6,678 nucleotides of DNA from Opitutaceae bacterium. GTDB taxonomy: Bacteria; Verrucomicrobiota; Verrucomicrobiae; Opitutales; Opitutaceae. The DNA lies in contig JAISAX010000901.1 of NCBI GenBank assembly GCA_031266495.1, positions 1 to 6,678 on the forward strand. Direction: 5' to 3'. The notes beneath the pieces were generated by a model. The model had not been told where the DNA came from. It saw only the letters and a list, made by a program, of their open reading frames with translations, and made no database searches. This document shows positions 1 through 6,395 of the stretch, in pieces. Position numbers and translations under genes: made by a program. The stretch's first letter is position 1. Every line of letters begins with the position of its first letter.

Positions 1-39
1 CGTCGCCCTTTGCCACCAGGCAAGATCATTTGTTTGAGA

Positions 40-67
40 GAATGACAGTTGTTTACAGTGAATGACA
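40..67. repeat. Pair of direct octamers, possible end of a mobile element
   Basis: The octamer GAATGACA occurs at 40-47 and again at 60-67, exactly 20 bp apart. On the minus strand this reads TGTCATTC, 12 nt, TGTCATTC. Paired short direct repeats near an end are typical of IS21-family elements, so bases 1-67 could be the tip of an IS that continues left of the window. No transposase is visible in the 40 bases available, and the 14-codon tail ending in TGA at 43-45 (frame 1) is too short to identify. The family assignment is a guess. Confidence 0.25.
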
Positions 68-108
68 CGAAGGTGAGCAGGGAGGCGGCGCTTTACTGCC
101 GATCCGTC

Positions 109-128
109 CACGGGCTGGAGAGCCTGTG
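109..128. repeat. Short hairpin repeat
   Basis: CACGGGCT (109-116) and AGCCTGTG (121-128) form an 8-bp stem, with one G.U pair, around the loop GGAG. It lies beyond the terminator of the PEP-CTERM gene and has no T-run on either side, so it looks like an intergenic palindromic repeat unit rather than a terminator. The rest of 1-228 shows no supportable gene. Confidence 0.35.
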
Positions 129-228
129 CCACGTCGTTCCGCGTAACTTCAGTAACGGATGTAACGCAGCCGAGGGTATTTTGCTGACGAACCGATCCGG
201 ACCGGCTGCTTGCGTATTTTCAGGTGAT

Positions 229-258
229 AAAAAAAACGCGAAAATCTGCCGCCGCAGA
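229..258 (-). terminator. Rho-independent terminator of the PEP-CTERM gene
   Basis: Read on the minus strand just after the stop codon at 264-262, TCTGC GGCG GCAGA makes a perfect 5-bp stem (258-245). It is followed by TTTTCGCG and then a run of eight T (236-229). The position directly behind the gene supports a terminator. The stem is short and the long T-run starts 8 nt after it, so strength is uncertain. Confidence 0.5.
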
Positions 259-261
259 AAT

Positions 262-1209
262 TCAGGCCTGATGCCGCAGCCGACACGCCATCCCCAGCAG
301 CCCGGCGCCCATGCCCAGGACAAGTGCCACGGTCGCCGGTTCGGGGACGGGGACAACAGGAGTCACGCTTTCAAGCGACGATCCCCAACGCAATTCGTCG
401 ATAGTGCCGGCATCATTGGCGGATACGAAGCTGATGGCTCCTGTGAAGGTTTGTTTGCCGCTGGTAACGGGGTTCTCGGTCACCATGGCCGTTACCGAAA
501 CGTTGGCCAGAGCCGTCTCGTTGCCGCCCGCGGCAAGAAAATCGGCAAACTGCGTTTCCGTAAGCGCCCAAAGCGTCGCCGTGCCACTTACGGAAACACC
601 GAGATCCAGCCCTGCGTTGGTAAAACGACTGATGATGATGTAGGTGGTATTGAGTTCGAGGCCGGCAGTGCCGTCTTTTCCGGTTGTTCCGGAGCCATAC
701 GTCACCGCCACCCTGGTATTGTTCGAACCGTTCCGCGAATCCCCCCAACTGTTAAACCGGCTGGTGCTCTCCGATGGGGAGGCACCGATACGAATGCCCA
801 TGCCGGCGGTGGCACCAGTGCCCTGGATTGTGAGATTGACCAGATAACTGTTCCAGAGAGTTCCCGTGTATCCGGAAACATCCGACGACAGGTATGCTCC
901 GAGGACATTTACGCCGTTGCTTGTCTCGCCTGTATTCGAAAAACCCAGTGCCCCGCCACTCGTGCCCAGCGAGCCGAAGGTCAAGCCGTCTGCCAACACG
1001 GTGTCGGTGTATCTTTCGGTCGCAGCACCATCCACATAAACCCGTGTCGTATCCAGTCCCACCGTATTTTCGTTTGGCGTACTTCCCTCAAGTCCGGTCC
1101 CGGGGGTGTAGCCATCAAATCCTTCGTAAACGAGCAGGCCAGCCTGTACAGACGAGGATCCGGCCAGAACGATAAACAGAGGAAAACAGAGCGTCAGGAT
1201 TCTTTTCAT
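262..1209 (-). CDS. PEP-CTERM sorting domain protein, secreted
   Basis: This is a 315-aa exported protein of unknown specific role. Residues 1-23 are a signal peptide: Lys2 and Arg3, a hydrophobic core, and a likely cleavage site after Val-Gln-Ala23. The mature protein opens with a LVYEGFDGY-type start (26-34) and is rich in Gly, Thr and Ser. Before the C-terminus comes IDELRWG (270-276), a phrase typical of the concanavalin/LamG-like domain of such proteins. The tail is a PEP-CTERM signal: VPEP at 288-291, a hydrophobic helix at about 292-308, then basic RLRH (310-313). In this family the tail is recognised by exosortase (EpsH/XrtA-like), which cleaves it during export to the cell surface or exopolysaccharide. 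The start at 1209 is preferred over an in-frame ATG at 1236 because it places the signal peptide at the N-terminus. Neither start has a clear Shine-Dalgarno. It is monocistronic, with a terminator just downstream. The family call is firm; the function is unknown. Confidence 0.88.
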   Translation of the reverse strand: MKRILTLCFPLFIVLAGSSSVQAGLLVYEGFDGYTPGTGLEGSTPNENTVGLDTTRVYVDGAATERYTDTVLADGLTFGSLGTSGGALGFSNTGETSNGVNVLGAYLSSDVSGYTGTLWNSYLVNLTIQGTGATAGMGIRIGASPSESTSRFNSWGDSRNGSNNTRVAVTYGSGTTGKDGTAGLELNTTYIIISRFTNAGLDLGVSVSGTATLWALTETQFADFLAAGGNETALANVSVTAMVTENPVTSGKQTFTGAISFVSANDAGTIDELRWGSSLESVTPVVPVPEPATVALVLGMGAGLLGMACRLRHQA

Positions 1210-1535
1210 AGAGAAATCAGGAGGTTCGCTTTCCATGAAGTTTCAGTCCGCCGACCGGAGCAAGATGTCTCCGTTTTGCTTGCATTCTGGCATGTGGCAC
1301 GGCCGGTCGGCTCCGGTTTCAGGCTGCCTCCGACTTGTCCTCCTCCCGCCTCCTTTCACCGTCTCCCGCCCCTCTGTCGCCCTCTGTCGCCCTCTGTCAG
1401 CCATGCCGGAGAATCGGCGGCCAGGCGACTGCGGCGATACGGAATTCCAGTCAGCGCCACGGTTCGCGTGTCATGGTCTTTTACTACATTTCCATGTCAT
1501 GGTTTTATGCCGCAATTGATCGCGTCATGCACTGC
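1210..1535. other. Spacer upstream of the PEP-CTERM gene
   Basis: No gene is supported here. The stretch is the 5' side of the minus-strand PEP-CTERM gene and should hold its promoter, but I see no convincing -35/-10 pair. It contains alternative inverted repeats (GCCGACCGG 1250-1258 with CCGGTCGGC 1303-1311; CCGGAGC 1255-1261 with GCTCCGG 1310-1316) that could form a leader hairpin. It also contains a direct repeat TGTCATGGT at 1469-1477 and 1495-1503, 26 bp apart, which could be a regulator site. Roles are speculative. Confidence 0.4.
1371..1400. repeat. Three-copy 10-bp tandem repeat
   Basis: CCTCTGTCGC at 1371-1380 and 1381-1390 is followed by CCTCTGTCAG at 1391-1400. There are two exact units and a third with two changes. 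It lies about 160-190 bp upstream of the PEP-CTERM start, in non-coding sequence. Confidence 0.75.
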
Positions 1536-1549
1536 GGGGGGGGGGGGGG
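1536..1549. repeat. G14 homopolymer tract in a G-quadruplex-like run
   Basis: There are fourteen consecutive G, then A, GGGG, AC and GGGG up to 1560. The plus strand therefore has several G-runs close together and could fold as a G-quadruplex. The tract length is prone to slippage and to sequencing error. It abuts the dispersed repeat starting at 1558. Confidence 0.85.
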
Positions 1550-1557
1550 AGGGGACG

Positions 1558-1700
1558 GGGCACATCTCAAAAAGTGGACAGGTTCCAGAGTGGCGGGAGT
1601 GGCGCGGGCGTCCCGCCCGCATCCGGAATTGCACGGGCTTCTTCTGACCAACCCCGTGGACGGCGCGAAGCGCCGCCAAGCGCCGCCAGGCGCCGTCCAC
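1558..1700. repeat. Dispersed intergenic repeat, copy A, with hairpins
   Basis: This non-coding block shares its layout with 6317-6395: GGGCACATCTCAAAAAG at 1558-1574, GAGTGGCGCGGGC at 1597-1609, CGGGCTTCTTCTGAC at 1634-1648, and a GAA-loop hairpin. Copy A has about 25-30 extra bases carrying GCGGGCG TCC CGCCCGC (1604-1620), a perfect 7-bp hairpin. Its last part has CGGCGC GAA GCGCCG (1661-1675), enclosed by an 11-bp inverted repeat GTGGACGGCGC (1656-1666) with GCGCCGTCCAC (1690-1700). Between them is a 10-bp unit AGCGCCGCCA repeated twice (1669-1688). It is probably a genome-wide palindromic repeat; only two copies can be seen here. Confidence 0.65.
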
Positions 1701-1781
1701 CAGCCACCGGAACACGGGCTGGAAGGTCCGTACCACCTCCGATCCGGCGGCTTCGCCGTCAGCGGGCGAGGCGCGGACGCG

Positions 1782-1940
1782 GGCAGGCATTTCACGCTGC
1801 ATGTCACCGAGCCTGAACCGGAACGGCCTCCGGAGAGCGTCATTGTTCTGCCGGACGGCGAGCGGCTTCCCCCGGGCACAGGCTCCTTTTCCTGCCGCAG
1901 TCCGGAGCCTCGCCCCGAACCCCGCCCGGCGGGCGGATAG
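1782..1940 (+). pseudogene. Possible decayed C-terminus of a glycosidase (alpha-L-rhamnosidase-like)
   Basis: One plus-strand frame reads HFTLHVTEP followed about ten residues later by VIVLPDGERLPPGTGSFSC and a TAG at 1938-1940. The pattern (beta strand, a VxLPDG turn, then GxGxxxF near the C-terminus) resembles the C-terminal beta-sandwich of bacterial alpha-L-rhamnosidases (GH78). No start codon, catalytic domain or upstream similarity is visible. At best this is a remnant, and the similarity may be chance in a GC-rich spacer. Confidence 0.2.
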
Positions 1941-1957
1941 CCCGGATATTTCACAAG

Positions 1958-1974
1958 ATGGCCGCAAAAAGGCA
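1958..1974. repeat. Left part of the palindrome interrupted by the IS110 element
   Basis: ATGGCCGCAAAAAGGCA is the exact reverse complement of 3521-3537. It ends at the IS junction, and its last three bases (GCA, 1972-1974) recur at 3474-3476. Joined to 3477-3491 it forms a continuous 32-bp arm that is perfectly complementary to 3506-3537. Confidence 0.85.
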
Positions 1975-1987
1975 GATATGCGGTCAA

Positions 1988-3211
1988 TCAAGAGGGAAGT
2001 GGAAGATTTTTTGGTAAATTTTGCAGGTTGACAAGTTGTTGTTGGACGAAGGCGTCGCGGGAGGCGAAGCCTGATTTGCGCAGGAGGTCCTTGCCGAGCA
2101 GAGTGGCCAGTTTGAGGAGTTTGTCGGTGAGGTGTTGGGTGGGTTCGTTCAGTTCGGTGTAATAGGCCATGAGGAGGTACCAGATGCTGACGGTCAGTTT
2201 GCGTGCGACGGCGGCGGCGGCGAGGTTGCGGTGTTTGCGGACGGTCAGTTTCCATCCCCATTTGTGCAGGGGGGAAGAGCGTTGGGTGAGGGCGTTTTGT
2301 GCGCTTTGGAGCAGGAGGCTGCGCAGGTCTGCGCGTCCACAGTGTCCCAGGCCTTTTTCGTGGCCTTTGGCGTTGATGCCGGACTGGTCGCGGCGAGGGC
2401 ACAGGCCGAGGTATCCAACGAGTTTTTTGGCGGTGGCAAACCGGTGGATGTCCCCGAGGATGGCCATCAGGCCGAAGGCGACCCGGTGGCGGATGCCCAT
2501 CAGCCGCCACAGTTGCGCCCACACCGGGCGGGCCGCCAGTTCCTGTACCATGATGCGTTCCAGTCGTTCCCGGCGTTGCTCGGCCTGCCACAACTGCGTG
2601 AACAGGCCTTCGAGCAACTGCCCTTGCAGGTCGCTCCAGGCTTTTTTCGCCAGCAGCATCTTGAGGGTTTTTTCGTCGGTGAGCGCAGTGCCCGCTTTCA
2701 GCCGGATGCAGTGTTCGTTCAGATACGAGCGGATGCGGTTGCGTGTTCGCGTCGCGTCCTTCACCGCGTTGCGGTGCGCAATGAACACTTCCCGGTGTTC
2801 CCTCACCGTCGCGTCCGGCTGCCAGACTTGTTTGGCCAGCCCGGTCAGCCAGGCCCGCGCCAGTTTTACCGCGCTGAACCGGTCGTCGTTGCAAAACTTG
2901 TCCTTGATCGCGCTGGCCTGTTCGCTCTCCAGCACCAGCGCGGTGTGCCCGCACTGGTGCAGCCGGTGCGCCACCTCAAAGCTGTTGCCCGAGGCTTCCA
3001 GCACCACCACGTCGGTCTTGCGCAGATGCCGCCCTGCCCACTGCTCGAGTTCTTCGGTCTTCTGCCGGTCATGCACCCAGTGCACTCGCGCTTGCGAGGC
3101 GTCATGCCCCGTCGGACACAACGCCGCGGCCGTGAACACGTCCGGATGCATGTCCTGCCCGATCACTCGCGGCCTCGCCGCGCCCGGTTTGTTTTCTTGC
3201 TTGTCGTTCAT
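1988..3211 (-). CDS. IS110 family transposase (DEDD recombinase)
   Basis: This 407-aa enzyme moves the surrounding IS by RNA-guided recombination. The N-terminal RuvC-like DEDD domain shows Asp20 in VIGQDMHPDVF, Glu72 in VVVLEASGNSFEV, and Asp110 in NDDRFSAVKLARAWL. A charged coiled-coil region follows (about 200-225). The C-terminal Transposase_20 domain runs from about 230 to 310, with GYLGLCPRRDQSG containing the likely nucleophile Ser277, then KGHEKGLGHCGRADLRSLL. The full length is normal for the family. At the fourth acidic position, where relatives usually have DxxDA, this protein has D110-R-F-S113-A. It may be a subfamily trait or a debilitating change. The start at 3211 gives the expected N-terminus and has a weak AAAGG upstream. 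An upstream in-frame extension to 3397 would run through the non-coding left end and is rejected. Confidence 0.93.
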   Translation of the reverse strand: MNDKQENKPGAARPRVIGQDMHPDVFTAAALCPTGHDASQARVHWVHDRQKTEELEQWAGRHLRKTDVVVLEASGNSFEVAHRLHQCGHTALVLESEQASAIKDKFCNDDRFSAVKLARAWLTGLAKQVWQPDATVREHREVFIAHRNAVKDATRTRNRIRSYLNEHCIRLKAGTALTDEKTLKMLLAKKAWSDLQGQLLEGLFTQLWQAEQRRERLERIMVQELAARPVWAQLWRLMGIRHRVAFGLMAILGDIHRFATAKKLVGYLGLCPRRDQSGINAKGHEKGLGHCGRADLRSLLLQSAQNALTQRSSPLHKWGWKLTVRKHRNLAAAAVARKLTVSIWYLLMAYYTELNEPTQHLTDKLLKLATLLGKDLLRKSGFASRDAFVQQQLVNLQNLPKNLPLPS

Positions 3212-3239
3212 CTTTTTGCCTTTCGTTTGGTTGTCAAGC

Positions 3240-3460
3240 GAGCGGCGCTTGATGGCAGACGGCCACAGGACAATCAGATATGCGGTTTTGCACCATGTGG
3301 GTGTGTTCCGTCGGCGCCCATTCACAAAATCGGAGTTTTTCTCCAGGCCTTTTATCGGGCGTCTCCAGTAACCGCTCGCAAGTGCTACACTTCTCACCCA
3401 CGAGTTGCTTCCTATGCTCTTCTTTCGCCGCTTCGCTTAACAAGTTCTTTCCTTTCGGAT
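3240..3460 (-). ncRNA. Candidate IS110 bridge RNA
   Basis: The 265-bp left end upstream of the transposase has no supportable gene and is where IS110-group elements encode the bridge RNA. On the minus strand it holds ACCGCATATCTG (3286-3275), identical to the IS right end plus TG of the core: the expected left donor guide. It also holds TTTTGTG (3329-3323), identical to the left target flank plus TG of the core: the expected left target guide. Both are followed by A. ATGGTG (3296-3291) can pair with TGCCAT (3257-3252), with two G.U pairs, to enclose the donor guide in a loop. GGAG/CTCC (3346-3334) forms a small stem just before the target guide. The RNA ends are estimates, and the right-hand guides were not identified. 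Confidence 0.55.
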
Positions 3461-3473
3461 TGAACGCATACCA

Positions 3474-3537
3474 GCACAAAAGGCGCAAAAAAATACAGCT
3501 CGTTATTTTTGCGCCTTTTGTGCCTTTTTGCGGCCAT
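3474..3537. repeat. Long palindrome, right part of the IS110 target
   Basis: Bases 3474-3491 pair perfectly with 3506-3523 (18 bp) around a 14-nt loop at 3492-3505. The right arm continues to 3537, and its outer half pairs with 1958-1974 on the other side of the IS. Bases 3525-3529 are TTTTT, so an intact copy could act as a terminator, but there is no plus-strand gene just upstream. An intergenic REP-like repeat is more likely. Confidence 0.88.
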
Positions 3538-3679
3538 TCAATAGTCTTCGAGGGAAAATCATTTTCCATGAAATATCCGGAATAACCGGATCGCCTCCAC
3601 CTTGGCCTGAAGCACCGGATTTACCCGCCTCACTCCTTTCACATGCGCGTAACCAACGCGTTTCCTCCGCAAGGGGTGA

Positions 3680-4867
<1,188 letters not shown>

Positions 4868-4900
4868 TTCCGGCAAAACACCTCGCACACATCGTGCCCC

Positions 4901-4940
4901 AAGGCGGAATGCACCCGGCTGCATTCCGCCTTCTTCTTTT
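4901..4940 (+). terminator. Strong rho-independent terminator of gapA
   Basis: AAGGCGGAATGCA (4901-4913) and TGCATTCCGCCTT (4920-4932) form a perfect 13-bp stem around the loop CCCGGC, followed by the T-rich tail TCTTCTTTT. It lies 33 bp after the gapA stop and separates gapA from the ATPase gene. Confidence 0.9.
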
Positions 4941-4955
4941 CCACCCCCTGAAGGT

Positions 4956-4970
4956 CCCCCCCCCCCCCCC
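4956..4970. repeat. C15 homopolymer tract
   Basis: Fifteen consecutive C lie between the gapA terminator and the promoter region of the ATPase gene, about 115-130 bp before its start codon. The tract is probably variable in length; it is too far upstream to alter promoter spacing. Confidence 0.85.
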
Positions 4971-5013
4971 GACGCCCGAGGCTCAATAGCCCAAATCACC
5001 TGCTTTTCCCGGG

Positions 5014-5076
5014 TTTTGGCTGTAAAACGGCTTTTGTAGCCAAAACTTGATTTTTTCCGGAAATTTTGGCTATGCT
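5014..5076 (+). promoter_or_regulatory. Promoter and operator-like triple half-site of the ATPase gene
   Basis: The same 8-mer appears three times in alternating orientation: TTTTGGCT (5014-5021), AGCCAAAA (5038-5045) and TTTTGGCT (5064-5071). The inner pair extends to 9 bp (TAGCCAAAA 5037-5045 with TTTTGGCTA 5064-5072). Between and over them is a promoter candidate: TTGATT (5047-5052), an 18-bp spacer and TATGCT (5071-5076). The last half-site overlaps the -10 box, as expected for a repressor site. Predicted transcription would begin within a few bases of the ATG at 5086, giving a leaderless mRNA. The regulator is unknown. Confidence 0.5.
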
Positions 5077-5085
5077 GGCGGCTTG

Positions 5086-6315
5086 ATGTTAATCAAACGC
5101 GAAACCTACTTGCGCCAACTCCGCCAACTCCGCGACATCAACCTCATCAAGATTTTCACGGGAATGCGTCGCGTCGGCAAATCCACGCTCATGCAACTCT
5201 TTGCCCAGGAATTGCGAGCATCGGGCGTCGCGCCCGCCTGCATCCAGTCCTGCAACTTTGAGGATCCCGGCATGACGCGCGGCAAGGCGGACTGGAGGCA
5301 ACTTTACGACGCGATTCTCGCCAAATGCGTCGCAGGCAAGATGAATTACATCTTTCTCGACGAAGTTCAGATCATTCCGCAATTCGAGCGATTGGTGGAC
5401 GGACTGTTTATTCAGCCCGACATCGACCTCTATGTCACCGGCAGCAACGCTTACCTGCTGTCCGGCGAACTCGCGACCTACCTTACCGGACGCTACATCA
5501 GCACGAATGTCCTGCCGCTGTCGTTTGCCGAATACGCCGGACTCTTCCCGACCGTCCCCAAAAGCGAATTGCTGTCGCAATACCTCAAGGCGTCCTCTCT
5601 GCCGGAAGGTGCGAAACTCGGACAAGCCGCCCCGGAATTTGTCACCAGATACCTCCGCGACATTTATGACACCGTGGTCGAAAAAGACATTGCCCGCCGC
5701 CATTCCATACGCGACATCGGAAACTTCGAACGGGTTTACAAGTTCGCGCTCGACAGTATTGGCTCCTTTGTCTCGCCGGGCAACATTGCCACCGCGCTCA
5801 ACTCCGGTTTGCGGAAGGGCGAACCAACGATTTCCCACCATACCATCGACACTTACCTCGGTTACATGACGGACGCCTGGTTGCTCTACAAGGCGGACCG
5901 CTACGACATCAAAGGCAAAAGGCTTCTGAAAACACGCGGGAAATACTACACCGTGGACCTGGGGCTGCGCACGGCTCTGACCGGCGGCAAGCCGGATGCC
6001 GATTTGGGACACAAACTCGAAAACATCGTCTTCCTCGAACTGCGGCGGCGCAACATCGGCGACATCCAGGTCGGCAAGCATGACGATCAGGAGGTCGATT
6101 TTGTGGTGCAAAACAGTGCGGGTGAACGCTCCTATTATCAAGTGGCCTGGAATATCCATGACGAACAAACGCTTGATCGAGAACTCGCGCCTCTGCGAAG
6201 AATTCGTGATCATTACCCGAAGTTCCTGATCACCAACGACTCGGGAGATGCCAATATTGACGGTATCCAGAAAATCAACACCGTTGACTGGCTCTCGAAC
6301 CCCGAGCAGCCATAA
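5086..6315 (+). CDS. AAA-family ATPase with C-terminal DUF4143 domain
   Basis: This is a 409-aa protein of the AAA_14/DUF4143 ATPase family, widespread in bacteria and archaea and without a settled cellular role. The N-terminal ATPase domain has Walker A GMRRVGKST (26-34), Walker B YIFLDEVQ (88-95; Asp92, Glu93) and the conserved VTGSNAYLLS (117-126) and LTGRY (133-137). LPLSFAEY (143-150) is the usual link region. DUF4143 follows: YLRDIYDTVVEKDIARRH (189-206), then a nuclease-like C-terminus with LENIVFLELRRR (311-322), EVDFVV (336-341) and YYQVAW (350-355). This resembles a PD-(D/E)XK fold, but the usual catalytic Lys is missing, so nuclease activity is doubtful. No signal peptide or membrane segment is seen. 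The start at 5086 matches the family's MxIKREIYL-type beginning; an in-frame TTG at 5047 falls on the -35 box. No partner gene adjoins. Codon bias is weaker than in gapA, and acquisition by transfer is possible. Confidence 0.92.
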   Translation: MLIKRETYLRQLRQLRDINLIKIFTGMRRVGKSTLMQLFAQELRASGVAPACIQSCNFEDPGMTRGKADWRQLYDAILAKCVAGKMNYIFLDEVQIIPQFERLVDGLFIQPDIDLYVTGSNAYLLSGELATYLTGRYISTNVLPLSFAEYAGLFPTVPKSELLSQYLKASSLPEGAKLGQAAPEFVTRYLRDIYDTVVEKDIARRHSIRDIGNFERVYKFALDSIGSFVSPGNIATALNSGLRKGEPTISHHTIDTYLGYMTDAWLLYKADRYDIKGKRLLKTRGKYYTVDLGLRTALTGGKPDADLGHKLENIVFLELRRRNIGDIQVGKHDDQEVDFVVQNSAGERSYYQVAWNIHDEQTLDRELAPLRRIRDHYPKFLITNDSGDANIDGIQKINTVDWLSNPEQP

Positions 6316-6316
6316 C

Positions 6317-6395
6317 GGGCGCATCTCGAAAAGCGGACAAGCCTTGGAGTGGCGCGGGCTTTTTCTGACAAACGTCCGCCGACGGCGAAGCCGCC
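6317..6395. repeat. Dispersed intergenic repeat, copy B
   Basis: The block begins 2 bp after the ATPase stop codon. It matches copy A (1558-1700) in the same orientation: GGGCGCATCTCGAAAAG (6317-6333), GAGTGGCGCGGGC (6347-6359), CGGGCTTTTTCTGACA (6355-6370), and a hairpin CGGC GAA GCCG (6383-6393). It lacks the 7-bp GC hairpin segment found in copy A. The 15-mer at 6381-6395 also occurs inverted at 1746-1760. Confidence 0.65.

Larger units (their letters stand above)
1975..3476 (-). mobile_element. Complete IS110-family insertion sequence, about 1502 bp
   Basis: The ends come from the target, not from terminal repeats. Deleting 1975-3476 restores a perfect inverted repeat with 32-bp arms (1958-1974 plus 3477-3491, against 3506-3537). 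The only ambiguity is the shared core GCA at both junctions. In transposase orientation the layout is core TGC, a 265-bp left end, a 407-codon transposase and a 13-bp right end. This matches the IS110 group, which has no long terminal inverted repeats and carries its non-coding RNA in the left end; the IS1111 group has it in the right end. Insertion into REP-like palindromes is known for IS110/IS1111 elements. The transposase points away from gapA, whose start is 344 bp to the right. The element looks intact, but one catalytic residue is unusual (see transposase). Confidence 0.85.

Noticed and set aside
1207..1236. ATG at 1236 as the start of the PEP-CTERM gene
   Set aside because: It would add nine residues with acidic character before the signal peptide, and it has no better ribosome binding site.
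49..1647. Long plus-strand open frame of 532 codons, and its extension-like frames up to 1940
   Set aside because: It is antisense to the PEP-CTERM gene, has no recognisable domains and runs through tandem repeats and a G14 tract. It is open because of GC-rich composition.
1497..2954. Minus-strand open frame of 485 codons
   Set aside because: It overlaps the transposase on the same strand in another frame, is Arg/Pro-rich and passes through the IS boundary.
3232..3237. TTGACA on the minus strand as the -35 box of a transposase promoter
   Set aside because: It is a perfect -35 hexamer but lies about 20 bp before the ATG, so the -10 box would fall at or inside the start codon, and none is seen.
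1973..3286. 12-bp direct repeat (1973-1984 and 3275-3286) as the two boundaries of a 1.3-kb IS
   Set aside because: These boundaries would not restore the palindrome and would leave too little non-coding end for a bridge RNA. The internal copy is better read as a donor guide matching the true right end.
2132..3463. Plus-strand open frame of 443 codons opposite the transposase
   Set aside because: It is antisense to a clear IS110 transposase, with no family features.
3234..3569. Minus-strand 111-codon frame with a CSTCERLLE...RFCEW pattern resembling a zinc ribbon
   Set aside because: Its start lies outside the IS and it crosses the IS boundary and the palindrome, so it would have been created by the insertion. 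The region is better explained as the non-coding bridge-RNA end. The Cys pattern is incomplete.
5047..5085. TTG at 5047 as the ATPase start
   Set aside because: It coincides with the proposed -35 box and adds 13 residues not expected before the family's conserved N-terminus.
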